Source: VRUE01 sp963728835 (lineage in GTDB: Bacteria; Actinomycetota; Thermoleophilia; Solirubrobacterales; 70-9). Taken from it: a DNA stretch of 64,000 bases. Under the pieces are notes generated by a model. The model saw nothing but the letters and a program-made list of their open reading frames with translations. It did not search any database and had not been told where the DNA came from. The stretch covers positions 1,410,180 through 1,474,179 of the forward strand of contig CAVSKZ010000002.1 in NCBI GenBank assembly GCA_963728835.1, written 5' to 3'. Made by a program: the position numbers and the translations under genes. Below, piece by piece: positions 1-8,424 of this stretch (the first letter of the stretch is position 1; each line of letters begins with the position of its first letter).

Positions 1-2
1 AG

Positions 3-83
3 AACGGCGAGACGTGGCGCATGGCGCTGCGCACTCAGGTCGGAGCCGAGGCGGCCTCGGGGATGCCGGGCTGCCCAGCTTGA
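3..83 (+). CDS. C-terminal end of a gene entering from the left
   Basis: An open frame enters from the left edge and stops with TGA at 81-83, giving the last 26 residues (ending MPGCPA). It lies three bases before the next gene on the same strand, so it is probably the preceding member of the same run of small phage genes. Too little is present to name a function. Confidence 0.4.
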   Translation, partial: NGETWRMALRTQVGAEAASGMPGCPA

Positions 84-86
84 GTC

Positions 87-299
87 ATGCCCGTCACCAA
101 GACGACACGCCGCCACCACGACCGCCGCCCTGGTCCCTACCCAGCAGATAGGGAATGCAAGGGCTGCGGAGCCAAGCCGCTCTCTCGCTACCACGCCGGC
201 GACCTCTGCGCACCATGCCAAGGCGGCGAGTGGCACTCCGAGGAGGAGCTGCGGGTCATTGAGGAACACCGGCTCGATGAGATGAGGGCAGCCGCATGA
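87..299 (+). CDS. small zinc-ribbon protein
   Basis: A 70-residue basic protein with two CxxC pairs (ECKGCGAK near residue 24 and LCAPCQ near residue 40), the pattern of a single zinc ribbon. The C-terminal half is acidic and helical. It overlaps the next gene by four bases (ATGA), so the two are probably translationally coupled. Small zinc-ribbon proteins are common in actinobacteriophage early regions; the function is not known. Confidence 0.6.
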   Translation: MPVTKTTRRHHDRRPGPYPADRECKGCGAKPLSRYHAGDLCAPCQGGEWHSEEELRVIEEHRLDEMRAAA

Positions 300-859
300 G
301 CGCCGATGCCAAGAACCTGAAGCGATGTAGGAAATGCGGAGAGGCGCAGCCGCTAGAAGCCTTCAATCGCCGCGCGTCAGCGAAAGACGGAAGGCAGAGC
401 TATTGCCGGGGGTGTGCCTATTCCACGAAGAAGGCGTGGCTTGAGGACCACCCAGGGAGGAACTCTGCCTACTGGCGAACCTGGGCTAGGAAGCATCCCG
501 AGCGCGCGGCGGTTTCTTCGCGAAGGTGGGAACTGGAGAACCCGGCGGGCGCATCGGAAGTGAAGCGGAGCTGGCGGAAGGCGAATCCAGGACAGGCGCT
601 GCTTGATAAGCAGCGAAGTCGCATTCGCCATCCAGAGAAACACAAGGCGCGAGATACTGTTCGATCAGCCGTTAAGAGCGGTCGGATCACAAAGCCCACC
701 GACTGTGAACGCTGCGGTACGGCGGTTGTAGATCCGTCTGATCTACATGCCCATCACGAGGATTATGCCCAGCCCCTTGAGGTGTGTTGGCTGTGTCGCA
801 GTTGCCATCTCAATGAGCACGGTCAGGTGCTTCGGCTTGGCATAGAGGTCGCCAGGTGA
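296..859 (+). CDS. HNH endonuclease-like protein
   Basis: A 187-residue protein. An N-terminal zinc ribbon (CRKCG ... CRGC, residues 11-40) is followed by a very basic Arg/Lys-rich middle and a C-terminal HNH-type site: CERCG, then HAHHEDY, then WLCRSCHLNEHG. The paired Cys and the His-His/His residues are the metal and catalytic ligands expected of HNH nucleases. The start overlaps the previous stop (ATGA). Phage HNH proteins can be homing nucleases or helpers of packaging; this one sits upstream of the terminase genes, so either is possible. Confidence 0.75.
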   Translation: MSADAKNLKRCRKCGEAQPLEAFNRRASAKDGRQSYCRGCAYSTKKAWLEDHPGRNSAYWRTWARKHPERAAVSSRRWELENPAGASEVKRSWRKANPGQALLDKQRSRIRHPEKHKARDTVRSAVKSGRITKPTDCERCGTAVVDPSDLHAHHEDYAQPLEVCWLCRSCHLNEHGQVLRLGIEVAR

Positions 860-945
860 CCTCTGAAACCAAGGAGAACCTCTGCCTCTCCTTGCTCGCC
901 GCAAGCTGTGTAGCTGGCATCGTCCTCATCTGGTGGCTCTCATGA
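856..945 (+). CDS. 29-residue membrane peptide
   Basis: GTG start overlapping the upstream stop (GTGA). The product is a short hydrophilic head followed by one hydrophobic segment (ASCVAGIVLIWWL). It could be a small membrane peptide of the phage, but the length gives little statistical support. A further 16-codon frame follows at 942-992 and is not counted as a gene. Confidence 0.35.
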   Translation: MTSETKENLCLSLLAASCVAGIVLIWWLS

Positions 946-988
946 GACCGCCTCGAGGACTACCGCCCCTTAGACCGAGGCCAGTGGG

Positions 989-1132
989 GTGAAGCGCTGC
1001 CAACGCTGCCAAGGCTATTTCGGTGATGGTCCGCACTGCAAGCACTGCGGGATGCGCCGGGGGCGGAAGGTACGCCGTACGAGTGCCTTGCGATGGAGGC
1101 CGGAGAAGGCCGTGTCGCGCCCCGCGAGCTGA
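989..1132 (+). CDS. 47-residue zinc-ribbon peptide
   Basis: GTG start. The product begins KRCQRCQGY and continues with HCKHCG, two CxxC knuckles 13 residues apart, then a strongly basic tail. The stop at 1130-1132 overlaps the ATG of the next HNH gene by one base (TGATG). This coupling, together with the Cys spacing, is why it is called in preference to other frames here. Confidence 0.5.
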   Translation: MKRCQRCQGYFGDGPHCKHCGMRRGRKVRRTSALRWRPEKAVSRPAS

Positions 1133-1518
1133 TGCGCGTCTGCCTCGGAGTCCCCGGCAAGCCCTGCGGCCGGCTTGTCGGCAAAGGGAACCGCTGCATC
1201 TCCTGCAAGCGAGAGAACGCCCAGCGCCGTAAGGACCAGGGCCTCACAGGGGAACGCGGCTCAACCCACGCTTCTCGTCAGCGCCGACGACGAGTCCTCG
1301 AGGAAGCCAAGGATGCCAACGGGATCCCGCGCTGCTTCTACTGCCTCTGGGCTGAAGCGGCGATCGCTGATCACTTCCAGCCGCTTGCTCTCGAGGGACC
1401 CGATACCGAGGCCAACCTGAGAGCAGCCTGCCGTCCCTGCAACTCCCGTAAGAGCGACCAGCCGCCTGAGGAGTTCTTGGCTTCGGAGTGGCTGGCTGAG
1501 CGCCGGGATGCGGGGTAG
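1132..1518 (+). CDS. HNH endonuclease
   Basis: Start taken at ATG 1132 (TGATG coupling with the preceding zinc peptide) rather than the upstream in-frame ATG at 1093. The 128-residue product opens with RVCLG..G.PCG and GNRCISCKREN, then a basic linker. The HNH core is CFYCLWAEAAIADHFQP ... LRAACRPCNSRKSDQP. The paired Cys, the HF position and the NSRK end match phage HNH nucleases of the type often found near terminase genes. Confidence 0.75.
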   Translation: MRVCLGVPGKPCGRLVGKGNRCISCKRENAQRRKDQGLTGERGSTHASRQRRRRVLEEAKDANGIPRCFYCLWAEAAIADHFQPLALEGPDTEANLRAACRPCNSRKSDQPPEEFLASEWLAERRDAG

Positions 1519-1519
1519 A

Positions 1520-1708
1520 ATGCGGAGCGTGAACGGATTGCGCTCGCCGGTCCTGCACGTCGAAGGGACGATCACCGCTATGAGCAAGCGTCCCTCTTTG
1601 CTCCACCCTCTCCGGCTCTACCGCTGGCGCCGCGACCATGGTCGAAGGGTCCGGCGAGTGGTCGAAGGCGTGAAGGTGGATCGGGTCACAGTCGGGCCGC
1701 CAAGATGA
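1520..1708 (+). CDS. hypothetical protein, weak call
   Basis: A 62-residue basic frame that starts at ATG 1520, two bases after the HNH stop, and ends just before the next coupled frame. It has no recognisable motif and is Arg-rich, which is what random high-GC frames also look like. It is kept only because position and spacing fit the gene run. Confidence 0.3.
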   Translation: MRSVNGLRSPVLHVEGTITAMSKRPSLLHPLRLYRWRRDHGRRVRRVVEGVKVDRVTVGPPR

Positions 1709-1785
1709 ACGGTCTGGATGTGCCGGGTCTTGGCGAGGAGCCAGACTGGCCATACATCACGGTGGCGGCGGGGACGCAAGAGTGA
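1705..1785 (+). CDS. 26-residue peptide, weak call
   Basis: ATG at 1705 within the overlap with the previous frame (ATGA); stop at 1783-1785 overlaps the next GTG start. The acidic product has no motif. The tight coupling on both sides is the only support. Confidence 0.3.
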   Translation: MNGLDVPGLGEEPDWPYITVAAGTQE

Positions 1786-2039
1786 GCACCGAAGACATCG
1801 GCATTGTCTGCAAGTCCTGCAAGCACTTCAACCGGGTCTTCTCGATGGAGAGGCCGGAGTCGGTCCTCGAAATGCAGCGCGAGGGCGACAAGCACGCTCG
1901 GCCCGAGTCCTGCGAGGAGTGCGGCGCATCGCTCGCAAACGCCAACCTTGAGCCCGAGAGCGAACGTCGTAGGGTCGCTGCGAAGACCGCCCAACTGAAG
2001 AGAGAAGCGGTTGCGCGAGCATGGGGAGGCCGCGGCTGA
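1782..2039 (+). CDS. small four-cysteine protein
   Basis: GTG start with four-base overlap to the peptide before it. The 85-residue product has a CKSC knuckle near residue 11 and CEECG near residue 48, then an alanine- and arginine-rich helix. It is probably a small zinc-binding phage protein of unknown role. Confidence 0.5.
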   Translation: MSTEDIGIVCKSCKHFNRVFSMERPESVLEMQREGDKHARPESCEECGASLANANLEPESERRRVAAKTAQLKREAVARAWGGRG

Positions 2040-2278
2040 TGGCGACCTACATCCTCTTCTCAGGCCGCCAGTACTACCCCGAAGGTGGAGCTGACGATTC
2101 AGTCTGGGTTCTCCGTGCCGAGAGCGATGACGACGCGCTCAACAAGGCAGCCGAGCAAGAGGGCATTGAGGAGTGGTGGAAGCTGACCCGACTTGAGGAG
2201 TCGCTGATTCCGATCCTCCAGGGCTGGAGCGATGGCGCGGGGAGGATCCAACTCACCACGGCCGCGATACCGCAATGA
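2039..2278 (+). CDS. hypothetical acidic protein
   Basis: Start placed at ATG 2039 (TGATG coupling) rather than the in-frame ATG at 2021. The 79-residue product begins MATYILFSGRQYYPEGG and continues VWVLRAESDDDALNKAAE, which has the look of a small beta-alpha domain. I do not recognise the family. Confidence 0.5.
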   Translation: MATYILFSGRQYYPEGGADDSVWVLRAESDDDALNKAAEQEGIEEWWKLTRLEESLIPILQGWSDGAGRIQLTTAAIPQ

Positions 2279-2763
2279 CCACGGCCAGCGCGCTGAAGCC
2301 GGTGGAGGATCTGCATGTCGGTGAGCTTGTCCGGTTCACGCCGGGAAGCAACGGCCGGGTCGATCAGGTCCGCAAAGTCCACCTCCGGAACTCATCGGCG
2401 CTGCCATCGATGGTCACCGTCACGATCGCCAACGGCTGCTGGTCGAAGGAGGTTGGCGAACTCGTTGAAGTCGTCGGCCGCGAGCTTGACATCGAGCGGT
2501 TCGAGGAGTTGTCCCCGACGACGGCTACTGCGTCCACGGCTACTCCTCAGACGAAGAGCACGACTGCATGGCAGTGGATAGACGAACACGCAGTACAAGC
2601 GGCCCCGTCGCCCCTCCAAGAGCTAAAGGCCGGCCTTGAAGACGCCGGCATCAACTACCGGGAGTTGGTGACGACCTCGATAGGTGCTGAAGCGGCTACC
2701 TTCGTCACGGTCAACTGCTCACTCCCGATGAGCGGATCGTCAAGTTCGCTGAGGCCACGTTGA
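2275..2763 (+). CDS. hypothetical protein with SH3-like beta start
   Basis: A 162-residue product overlapping the previous gene by four bases. The first ~75 residues alternate beta-like strands (LHVGELVRFTPGS, then VTVTIANG), then a Thr/Ala-rich linker and an alpha segment. The last 15 residues become Ser-rich and may be out of frame, because another open frame covering 2691-2924 reads more like protein there. Function unknown. Confidence 0.4.
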   Translation: MTTASALKPVEDLHVGELVRFTPGSNGRVDQVRKVHLRNSSALPSMVTVTIANGCWSKEVGELVEVVGRELDIERFEELSPTTATASTATPQTKSTTAWQWIDEHAVQAAPSPLQELKAGLEDAGINYRELVTTSIGAEAATFVTVNCSLPMSGSSSSLRPR

Positions 2764-2768
2764 ACTCG

Positions 2769-2924
2769 ATGCCCGGAGTTACCGCCCCCATGCGCACCCA
2801 ACTCCGCTCCATCAGCCAAGCAGTCGGCAAGACCCGCCGAGGCCGCTTGCTCGGCAAGGCACTCGGCCTCTACCCACCGCAGCCGGTTGACGAGTACGAG
2901 CGGCTCATGGAGTGCGCGGCATGA
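2769..2924 (+). CDS. small basic hypothetical protein
   Basis: A 51-residue product from ATG 2769 (VTAPMRTQLRS...KALGLYPPQP). The same frame is open back to 2691 and reads protein-like there (LLTPDERIVKFAEATLNS) but offers no ATG or GTG start, only TTG at 2760. Either the start is TTG, or it is the displaced C-terminus of the upstream gene after an indel. The stop overlaps the next ATG (ATGA). Confidence 0.35.
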   Translation: MPGVTAPMRTQLRSISQAVGKTRRGRLLGKALGLYPPQPVDEYERLMECAA

Positions 2925-3214
2925 CCGAGCCGATGTTCTGGAAGCGGGCCGGTGCGGTCGTGGACGAGGTTGAGATCCACCCCCAGCCGTACGACTACCG
3001 CCCCGCCTACGCCAAGCTGCTTGAGGAAGCCGAGGCCAAGCGCCGCGAGATGCTCAGCGACGAGGGGCTTCAGCGAGTAGAGCAGGCCGAGGCCAAACTG
3101 GAGGATGCGTGGCTGGTAGGCAACGGGGATCAAGACACCTCTCCCGCACCGCCCCCATCATTGCCATCTTCGGAGCACCCGCCGCAGGCAAGACCTACTG
3201 GCGAACTCGGATAG
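2921..3214 (+). CDS. hypothetical helical protein
   Basis: ATG 2921 overlaps the preceding stop. About 65 residues of convincing helical sequence (EEAEAKRREMLSDEGLQRV) are followed by a Pro/Ser-rich tail that overlaps the P-loop kinase in another frame. The tail may be read-through after an indel. Function unknown. Confidence 0.4.
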   Translation: MTEPMFWKRAGAVVDEVEIHPQPYDYRPAYAKLLEEAEAKRREMLSDEGLQRVEQAEAKLEDAWLVGNGDQDTSPAPPPSLPSSEHPPQARPTGELG

Positions 3215-3502
3215 CCCAGCACCTCGACTGGTCCTCAATCGACATAGAGGACTACGGAGAGCCAGGCTCCGGTCGGTGGACCCGACTGATCGACCAGCTT
3301 CAGGCCGACGACTCCCCGGTCATCGTGGAGTCCATCGCCTGCCCCCAAGCCCTACCGCTCCATGCTCCGGCGCTGCCCGTCTCTCGTCATCCACGTCTCG
3401 ACTCCACGCTCAACGCGATGGGCTCGACAGAGAGAGGGAGCCGACCAGCGCGAGGGCAAGGGAGCTACTCGCCATTACCGGGAGACCACCGCGGCGACCT
3501 GA
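3109..3502 (+). pseudogene. P-loop nucleotide kinase-like, frameshifted
   Basis: The first frame carries a clear Walker A motif (IIAIFGAPAAGKTYW, near residues 17-31) and VIVESIACP, a pattern seen in small NMP-kinase or AAA-type P-loop proteins. In that frame the protein then turns to nonsense. One C removed from the run at 3342-3346 restores a good continuation (KPYRSMLRRCPSLVIHVS, then RQREGADQREGKG) to a stop at 3500-3502, with Arg residues as in a kinase lid. The shift is one extra base. The substrate is unknown. The 3503-3728 stretch after it holds no gene I can support. Confidence 0.6.
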
Positions 3503-3728
3503 CCTCAGCGTTAGCTCAAACACCACTGAGCAATGGCTGATTGGGCAATGCGAGATGCGAACGCAGCGTCTCATCTGCAAGACAGGACGCTGAACCCCCA
3601 GATTTGGCTTGCTAGAGCCGTTTGCGGGGTGGTAGGGGGGGCGGGGTCGGCCATCAGGGTCGATCTCACCCGCCACCGGGTGCCTCCTGGCTGCGAAAAA
3701 AAGCTGAATCCTGAGAGGGCATGTCCCG

Positions 3729-4142
3729 ATGGCCGCTTCCAAGTTTACGACCGAAATCACCGAGGGCCTAATCGAGCTGGTCGGTGACGGGCTGACGATT
3801 AAGGACGCCGCGCTGGCGATGGAGGTCCGAGAGAAGACCGTCCGCAACTGGCTCGCCAAAGGGCGGAGCGAAGAGGACGGCCCTTATGCCGCCTTCGCTG
3901 CGGCGATCGAGGAAGCCCAGCAGGAGGTCCAGGATCAGGAAGAGCCAATGGACCGCGACGAGCTGGCTCTCGTTGTGTCCAAGGCGGCGCGGAAGGGATC
4001 GGTCCAGGCCATGAAGCTGATGGAGGAAATGCTGCGACGTGGCGCAAACGACGACTCCGACGAAAAGCCAAGCGACCCGTTCGACGCCCTCGACAGCGAA
4101 GTCCCGAGCCTCGACGAGGCCCGCGCCCGCAAGGCGGGGTAG
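3729..4142 (+). CDS. terS: terminase small subunit
   Basis: A 137-residue protein with an N-terminal helix-turn-helix (LTIKDAALAMEVREKTVRNWLAKG, residues 20-43) of the type used by small terminase subunits to bind the packaging site. A helical oligomerisation region follows (EEAQQEVQDQ) and then an acidic C-terminus that would contact the large subunit. It lies directly upstream of, and overlaps, the large subunit. An untranslated stretch of ~200 bp precedes it, so a late promoter may lie there. Confidence 0.8.
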   Translation: MAASKFTTEITEGLIELVGDGLTIKDAALAMEVREKTVRNWLAKGRSEEDGPYAAFAAAIEEAQQEVQDQEEPMDRDELALVVSKAARKGSVQAMKLMEEMLRRGANDDSDEKPSDPFDALDSEVPSLDEARARKAG

Positions 4143-5616
4143 AAAGCCACTTCAGCCGTTTACGGTCGACCACTTCCGGGCATGGGCCTCCAACCTCGTC
4201 CTCGACACGGGCGGCCTCTGGCCGGTTCAAGACTTCCAACTCGAAGTCGCCGCTGACATCCTCGCCGGCGAGTCCGAGGTCTGGATGGTTTTTCCCGAGG
4301 GGAACGCAAAGACGACTTTGCTTGGGGGCATCGCCCTCTACCACGCGGACTACACGCCATCGGCGGAGGTTGTGCTTGGGGCCTCATCGCGCGACCAGTG
4401 CGAGTGGCTGCACCGTCAGGCGGCCGGGTTCGTTGAGCGGACCCCTGGCCTGAAGAAGCGGTTCCGCGTATTTGACGGCTACCGGCGGATCAAAGCCCTG
4501 CGGACCGGGGGGCGGATCCAGGTCTTCGCCGCAGACGAGCGCACGGGCGACGGCGTGATCTTCACGCTTGCGCTTCTTGACGAGCTCCACCGCCACCGCG
4601 ATCTGCGGCTCTACCGGACCTGGCGAGGGAAGACCCGAAAGCGCGGCGGCCAGGTCGCTGCGATCTCGACTGCCGGGGAGCCAGACTCCGAGTTCGAGCA
4701 GATCCGCTCGCAGGTCAAGCAAGAGGCGCCTGAAATCCACTCCGCCGGCGCCTACACACGCGCCGCAGGCGCGGGGATGGTGCTCCACGACTACTCGGTG
4801 CCGACGGATGGCGATGTTGAGGACATGGAGCAGGTTAAGGCCGCGAACCCGCTCTCAACGATCACCGTCGACACGCTCGCGGAAGACTTCGCCTCCCCAA
4901 CGATGTCCAAGCCGCACTGGCGGCGCATGAAGTGCAACCAGGCGGTGAGAGGCATCGAGCGCGCGATCGACGAGGGCGAGTGGGAGGCAGCCGGCACCGT
5001 CGAGGAGCCGGTGAGCTCTGAACTCTGCTGGCCCATCCCAGCGGGCAAAGCGATCTGGGTTGGCCTTGACGTCGGCTGGAAGTGGGACACGACGGCATGG
5101 GTGCCGCTGTGGTGGCGGGATCGCGAGTTCCGCCAGTTCGGAGTGCCGAGAATCCTCACCCCACCGCAGGACGGCACGAGCCTTGACCCGAAGGAGGTTA
5201 AGCAGGCGTTCCGGGACATCTACGAGCGGAACCCGGTCGAGGTGGTCGTGATGGACGAAAGCCGGGCCGAGGACATCGCGGGCTGGCTCCGAGATGAATT
5301 CCCGAAGCTGAAGGTAGTTGGCTACGGCCAGGGCAACCCGCTGAAGGCCACGGCAGCCGAGCGCTTCCTCGAGGGCCTGCGGGAGGGGCACATCAAACAG
5401 CCGCGGGACCCCGAGTTCACGCGGCATGTGTTGAACGCTGTCTCCCGCACGTTGCCGGATGGCCGGGTGCGCTTCGACCGCCCGTCGACCTCTCGCAACA
5501 AACGCCAGCAGGAGGTGCGCGTCTGGGATGCGCTGGATGCGGCGTCAATGGTCCACGCCACGGCTGTTGGAGAGATGGCAGCCGAAGCCACCGAGCCCCT
5601 CATCGCCTGGCGCTGA
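4039..5616 (+). CDS. terL: terminase large subunit
   Basis: Packaging motor ATPase and nuclease. The ATPase part has a P-loop variant FPEGNAKTTLLG near residue 86 and a Walker B LALLDELHRH near 177-186. The nuclease part has an acidic site GLDVGWKWD near 342, VVVMDESRAED near 397 and VWDALDAASM near 500. The only ATG before the conserved region is at 4039, overlapping the small subunit by 104 bases; the first ~35 residues are Thr/Ser/Arg-rich, so a nonstandard start near 4140 is equally possible. Confidence 0.9.
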   Translation: MAQTTTPTKSQATRSTPSTAKSRASTRPAPARRGRKPLQPFTVDHFRAWASNLVLDTGGLWPVQDFQLEVAADILAGESEVWMVFPEGNAKTTLLGGIALYHADYTPSAEVVLGASSRDQCEWLHRQAAGFVERTPGLKKRFRVFDGYRRIKALRTGGRIQVFAADERTGDGVIFTLALLDELHRHRDLRLYRTWRGKTRKRGGQVAAISTAGEPDSEFEQIRSQVKQEAPEIHSAGAYTRAAGAGMVLHDYSVPTDGDVEDMEQVKAANPLSTITVDTLAEDFASPTMSKPHWRRMKCNQAVRGIERAIDEGEWEAAGTVEEPVSSELCWPIPAGKAIWVGLDVGWKWDTTAWVPLWWRDREFRQFGVPRILTPPQDGTSLDPKEVKQAFRDIYERNPVEVVVMDESRAEDIAGWLRDEFPKLKVVGYGQGNPLKATAAERFLEGLREGHIKQPRDPEFTRHVLNAVSRTLPDGRVRFDRPSTSRNKRQQEVRVWDALDAASMVHATAVGEMAAEATEPLIAWR

Positions 5617-5636
5617 GCGCCCCGAAAGGACTTCGC

Positions 5637-5813
5637 ATGAACCTGACCCCTCAGAAGCTCGCCATAGCCCTCTACGCCCTAGCTGTTCTGGGTGCTGCCC
5701 TGGTTGTCACGGGAGTAGCGATGGTTTCGGTGCCTGCTGGGTTCATCGTGGGCGGTCTGGCGGTTGCGGGTAGTGCTGGGGCTGCTCTGTTCCTCATAGA
5801 CGTTCGAGCTTGA
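5637..5813 (+). CDS. 58-residue two-helix membrane protein
   Basis: ATG with a good ribosome site (GAAAGGA, 5-10 bases upstream). The product has two hydrophobic helices (ALYALAVLGAALVVTGVAMV, then FIVGGLAVAGSAGAALFLI) and almost no loops. It sits between terminase and portal. It could be a small phage membrane protein such as a holin-like or superinfection factor, but that is a guess. Confidence 0.6.
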   Translation: MNLTPQKLAIALYALAVLGAALVVTGVAMVSVPAGFIVGGLAVAGSAGAALFLIDVRA

Positions 5814-5909
5814 CGCGGTAGCTCCGTGTCGAGAGCGGCGGGTGCGCACTCGCCCGCCGCGATTCTGGAAGGACATCCGCTCCAGTGCGGGGGCGGGAGA
5901 GGACGCACC

Positions 5910-6212
5910 ATGAGCGAGGTCAAGCGCATCGATATCGCGGACTTCAGGGAGCAGGGCTTCCTGCAGGAGGCGAACCGCCAGTTCTTCCACCCGCTCGGGT
6001 TGGCGTTGGAGGTCGTCGTCGAGGAGGATGGGACCGAGCGCCTAGGCGGTGTCTGGGACTACCGCGATGATCCTGAGGGCGTCCTGTTTGGGGGCGAGAT
6101 CGCAGTTGACCCCGGCAAGGTGGCAAGTGTCGCGGCCGAGGCCGAGCGCCATCGCATCCCACGGGAAGCGATCCTTGGCGAGGGGCAGACGATTCAAGGC
6201 GTTGATAGTTGA
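5910..6212 (+). CDS. conserved phage hypothetical protein
   Basis: A 100-residue acidic protein started at ATG 5910. It contains MSEVKRIDIADFREQG, FFHPLGLALEVVVEEDG, then LGGVWDYRDDPEGV. I recognise this pattern as a phage hypothetical family that usually sits near the portal in actinobacteriophages; no function is known. The stop overlaps the next ATG (TGATG). Confidence 0.6.
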   Translation: MSEVKRIDIADFREQGFLQEANRQFFHPLGLALEVVVEEDGTERLGGVWDYRDDPEGVLFGGEIAVDPGKVASVAAEAERHRIPREAILGEGQTIQGVDS

Positions 6213-6358
6213 TGCGCCCCAGCCCCATGCAGGCGGCTGAGCGTACGCCGCCACCTCCCCCACCACGCATCCCCGGCCTCGGCCGCCCAGAGACCACCCG
6301 CAAGGAAGCATGGTGGGAGAGGGCTTTTACGTGGTTGCTGAGTAGGGGTGAAGGCTGA
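6212..6358 (+). CDS. 48-residue proline-rich peptide
   Basis: Starts in a TGATG overlap and ends in another (6356-6360), so it is wedged between two coupled genes. The product has a run of prolines near residue 13 (RTPPPPPPRIPG) and a tryptophan-rich end (EAWWERAFTWLL). Small Pro-rich and Trp-rich frames like this often precede the portal gene in such phages. No function known. Confidence 0.45.
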   Translation: MRPSPMQAAERTPPPPPPRIPGLGRPETTRKEAWWERAFTWLLSRGEG

Positions 6359-6588
6359 TGAGGCGCCTTCGCGAGTGGAAAGAGAAGTGGGGCGTCATTG
6401 TCTTGTGTCTCGTTGCGGCGGGCGCATTCACGGGCGTCCTCTACCTCGTCCACGAATCCCACGACCGCCCGACCGCCGAACAGTTCTGCAAGGGTCACGG
6501 CGGCGTTCGCAATCTCGATGTAGGCGGTTTCTACGCGACCCCTGTGGCGACATGCATGGACGGGACCGCAGGGCGGGTGTGGCTCTAA
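6358..6588 (+). CDS. small single-pass membrane protein
   Basis: 76 residues: a basic N-terminus (MRRLREWKEKW), one membrane helix (VIVLCLVAAGAFTGVLYLV), and an outside domain with two cysteines (FCKGHGG, ATCMDG) that could form a disulfide. Coupled at both ends. Probably a membrane-anchored phage protein of unknown role. Confidence 0.55.
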   Translation: MRRLREWKEKWGVIVLCLVAAGAFTGVLYLVHESHDRPTAEQFCKGHGGVRNLDVGGFYATPVATCMDGTAGRVWL

Positions 6589-7037
6589 TGTTCGGTCGAT
6601 GCCAACGCCGCGAAGAGCGCCTGTACTGGAAGGGGTTTCGGGATGCGCTGGTGGTTGGGCGGCCGAACCCGTCGCAGTCCGAGACCGGCGTGTGCCGTGC
6701 GGATGAACCTCGATACCGCCAGGGCTTTGAGGACGGCAAGCACGCTGCGAAGCGCATCCATCGGGATGCTTTGGTCGCGGAGGTCCGCAAGCTCTCTCTG
6801 GCACCTGGTGACACGGTGGTCATCAAGCTCGGCCAGTCCCTCAGCGCGGAGGTAGCCGAACGGATCAAGAGCAACCTAGAACCCCGCTTCCCCGAGAACA
6901 CAATTCTTGTGCTCGATGAGGATGTCGACCTGTCGACAATCGAGCGGCATCCCCTGATCGTTCAGACGGTGCTCGACGGCAAGGTGGTCGCCGAGGCAGT
7001 TGCAAGAGCCGCTGAGGACGAGGCAGCCCGATCGTGA
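6588..7037 (+). CDS. hypothetical protein upstream of portal
   Basis: Start at ATG 6588 (TAATG overlap). The 149-residue product begins with a short Arg-rich stretch (GRCQRREERLYWKGF) and has an alpha/beta second half (PGDTVVIKLGQSLSAEV, then ENTILVLDEDVDLSTI), so it may be a small soluble fold. Its last bases overlap the GTG start of the portal gene. I do not recognise the family. Confidence 0.55.
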   Translation: MFGRCQRREERLYWKGFRDALVVGRPNPSQSETGVCRADEPRYRQGFEDGKHAAKRIHRDALVAEVRKLSLAPGDTVVIKLGQSLSAEVAERIKSNLEPRFPENTILVLDEDVDLSTIERHPLIVQTVLDGKVVAEAVARAAEDEAARS

Positions 7038-8404
7038 AGCTCTACCGGGCCCTCAGCGCCCAAGGCGAGACCCGCTCCGGTTCGATCTCCCTCTCTGAAT
7101 TGCTGACTCAGCTTGGTGGGCTGAACGGGCTGCGGCCACAGATGCCCCCGACCCTTCTGGGCTCCAAGCAGGAAGAGATCCCCGCCAGCTTCCAGGGCTA
7201 TGTCGAACACGCCTACAGGGAGAATGGGATTGTCTTCGCCTGCATGCTGGTGAGGATGATGCTGTTCTCGGAGGCGCGGTTCCAGTTTCGGCGGCTGAAA
7301 AACGGGCGGCCGGGGGAGCTGTTTGGGACCGACGCCCTGAGCATCCTCGAGAAGCCCTGGCACGGGGCGACTACCGGGGACCTCCTCTCGCGGTGCATCC
7401 AGGACGCAGACCTCGCCGGCAACTTCTTCGGGACCGTCAGGGGCAAAGGCAAGAACAAGCGCATCGTGCGCATGCGCCCAGAGTGGATCACGATGATCCT
7501 GGGCAGCTACTCCGAACCCAAGCGGGACATCGGAGCCTGGGACCTCGACACTGAGGTAATCGGCTACGTCTACCAGCCGGGTGGCAAGGGCGGCGATGAG
7601 AAGCCGCAGTTCCTCGAACGTGATGAGGTAGTCCACTTCGCCCCGATCCCGGATCCGCTGGCGAGTTTCCGCGGCATGTCCTGGCTGACCCCGGTGATCC
7701 GGGAGATCATGGGAGACAAGGCCGCGACGACGCACAAGCTGAGCTACTTCGAGAACGGCGCATCGCCAAACCTAGTCGTGTCCTTCGACAAGGACATGAA
7801 TCCCGACGAGCTGAAGAAATGGCTCGACGCTTTCGAGGAGAACCACCAGGGCGCGGCAAACGCCTATCGCACCCTCATCTTGGCATCGGGCGCCAGCGCC
7901 GACAAGATCGGCTCCGACATGAAAGAGGTGGACTTCAAGAAAGTCCAGGCGGCCGGCGAGAATCGCATCGCTGTTGCCTCTGGTCTCTCAGGGATCATCG
8001 TCGGTCTCTCCGAAGGCATGGAAGCGGCGACGCTGGCCAATTACGGGCAGGCGCGTCGGCGAGACGCTGATGTCACCCTGCGCCCGCTCTGGCGCAACAT
8101 GGCCGGCAGCTTCAGCACGATCATCGACGTACCGGGCGGTGCGGAACTCTGGTTCGACGAGCGCGACATTTCGTTTTTGCAGGAGGATCTCAAGGACGAA
8201 GCCGAAATCCAGCACAAGCGCGCCATCACGATCCGGCAGTACGTGGACGCCGGATACACGCCCGACTCGGCTGTCGAGGCTGTCGAGTCGGGCGATCTGA
8301 ACCGCTTGGTCCACACCGGCTTGTTTAGCGTTCAGCTTCAGCCGCCGGGGACCGCTAATCCCGGCGCCCCCGGGCAGTACCCCGCACTTCCCAGCGGCGA
8401 ATAG
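7034..8404 (+). CDS. HK97-family portal protein
   Basis: A 456-residue portal. It has the usual helical entry (YVEHAYRENGIVFACMLVR), the clip/stem signature ILEKPWHGATTGDLLSRCIQ, a conserved LAGNFFGTV strand, and a C-terminal half with the GLSEGMEAATLANYGQARR segment typical of the family. It forms the dodecameric DNA channel and neck anchor. It is a GTG start with four-base overlap upstream. A strong hairpin follows the stop. Confidence 0.9.
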   Translation: MKLYRALSAQGETRSGSISLSELLTQLGGLNGLRPQMPPTLLGSKQEEIPASFQGYVEHAYRENGIVFACMLVRMMLFSEARFQFRRLKNGRPGELFGTDALSILEKPWHGATTGDLLSRCIQDADLAGNFFGTVRGKGKNKRIVRMRPEWITMILGSYSEPKRDIGAWDLDTEVIGYVYQPGGKGGDEKPQFLERDEVVHFAPIPDPLASFRGMSWLTPVIREIMGDKAATTHKLSYFENGASPNLVVSFDKDMNPDELKKWLDAFEENHQGAANAYRTLILASGASADKIGSDMKEVDFKKVQAAGENRIAVASGLSGIIVGLSEGMEAATLANYGQARRRDADVTLRPLWRNMAGSFSTIIDVPGGAELWFDERDISFLQEDLKDEAEIQHKRAITIRQYVDAGYTPDSAVEAVESGDLNRLVHTGLFSVQLQPPGTANPGAPGQYPALPSGE

Positions 8405-8424
8405 CCGCGCGCAGTTCCTAACCC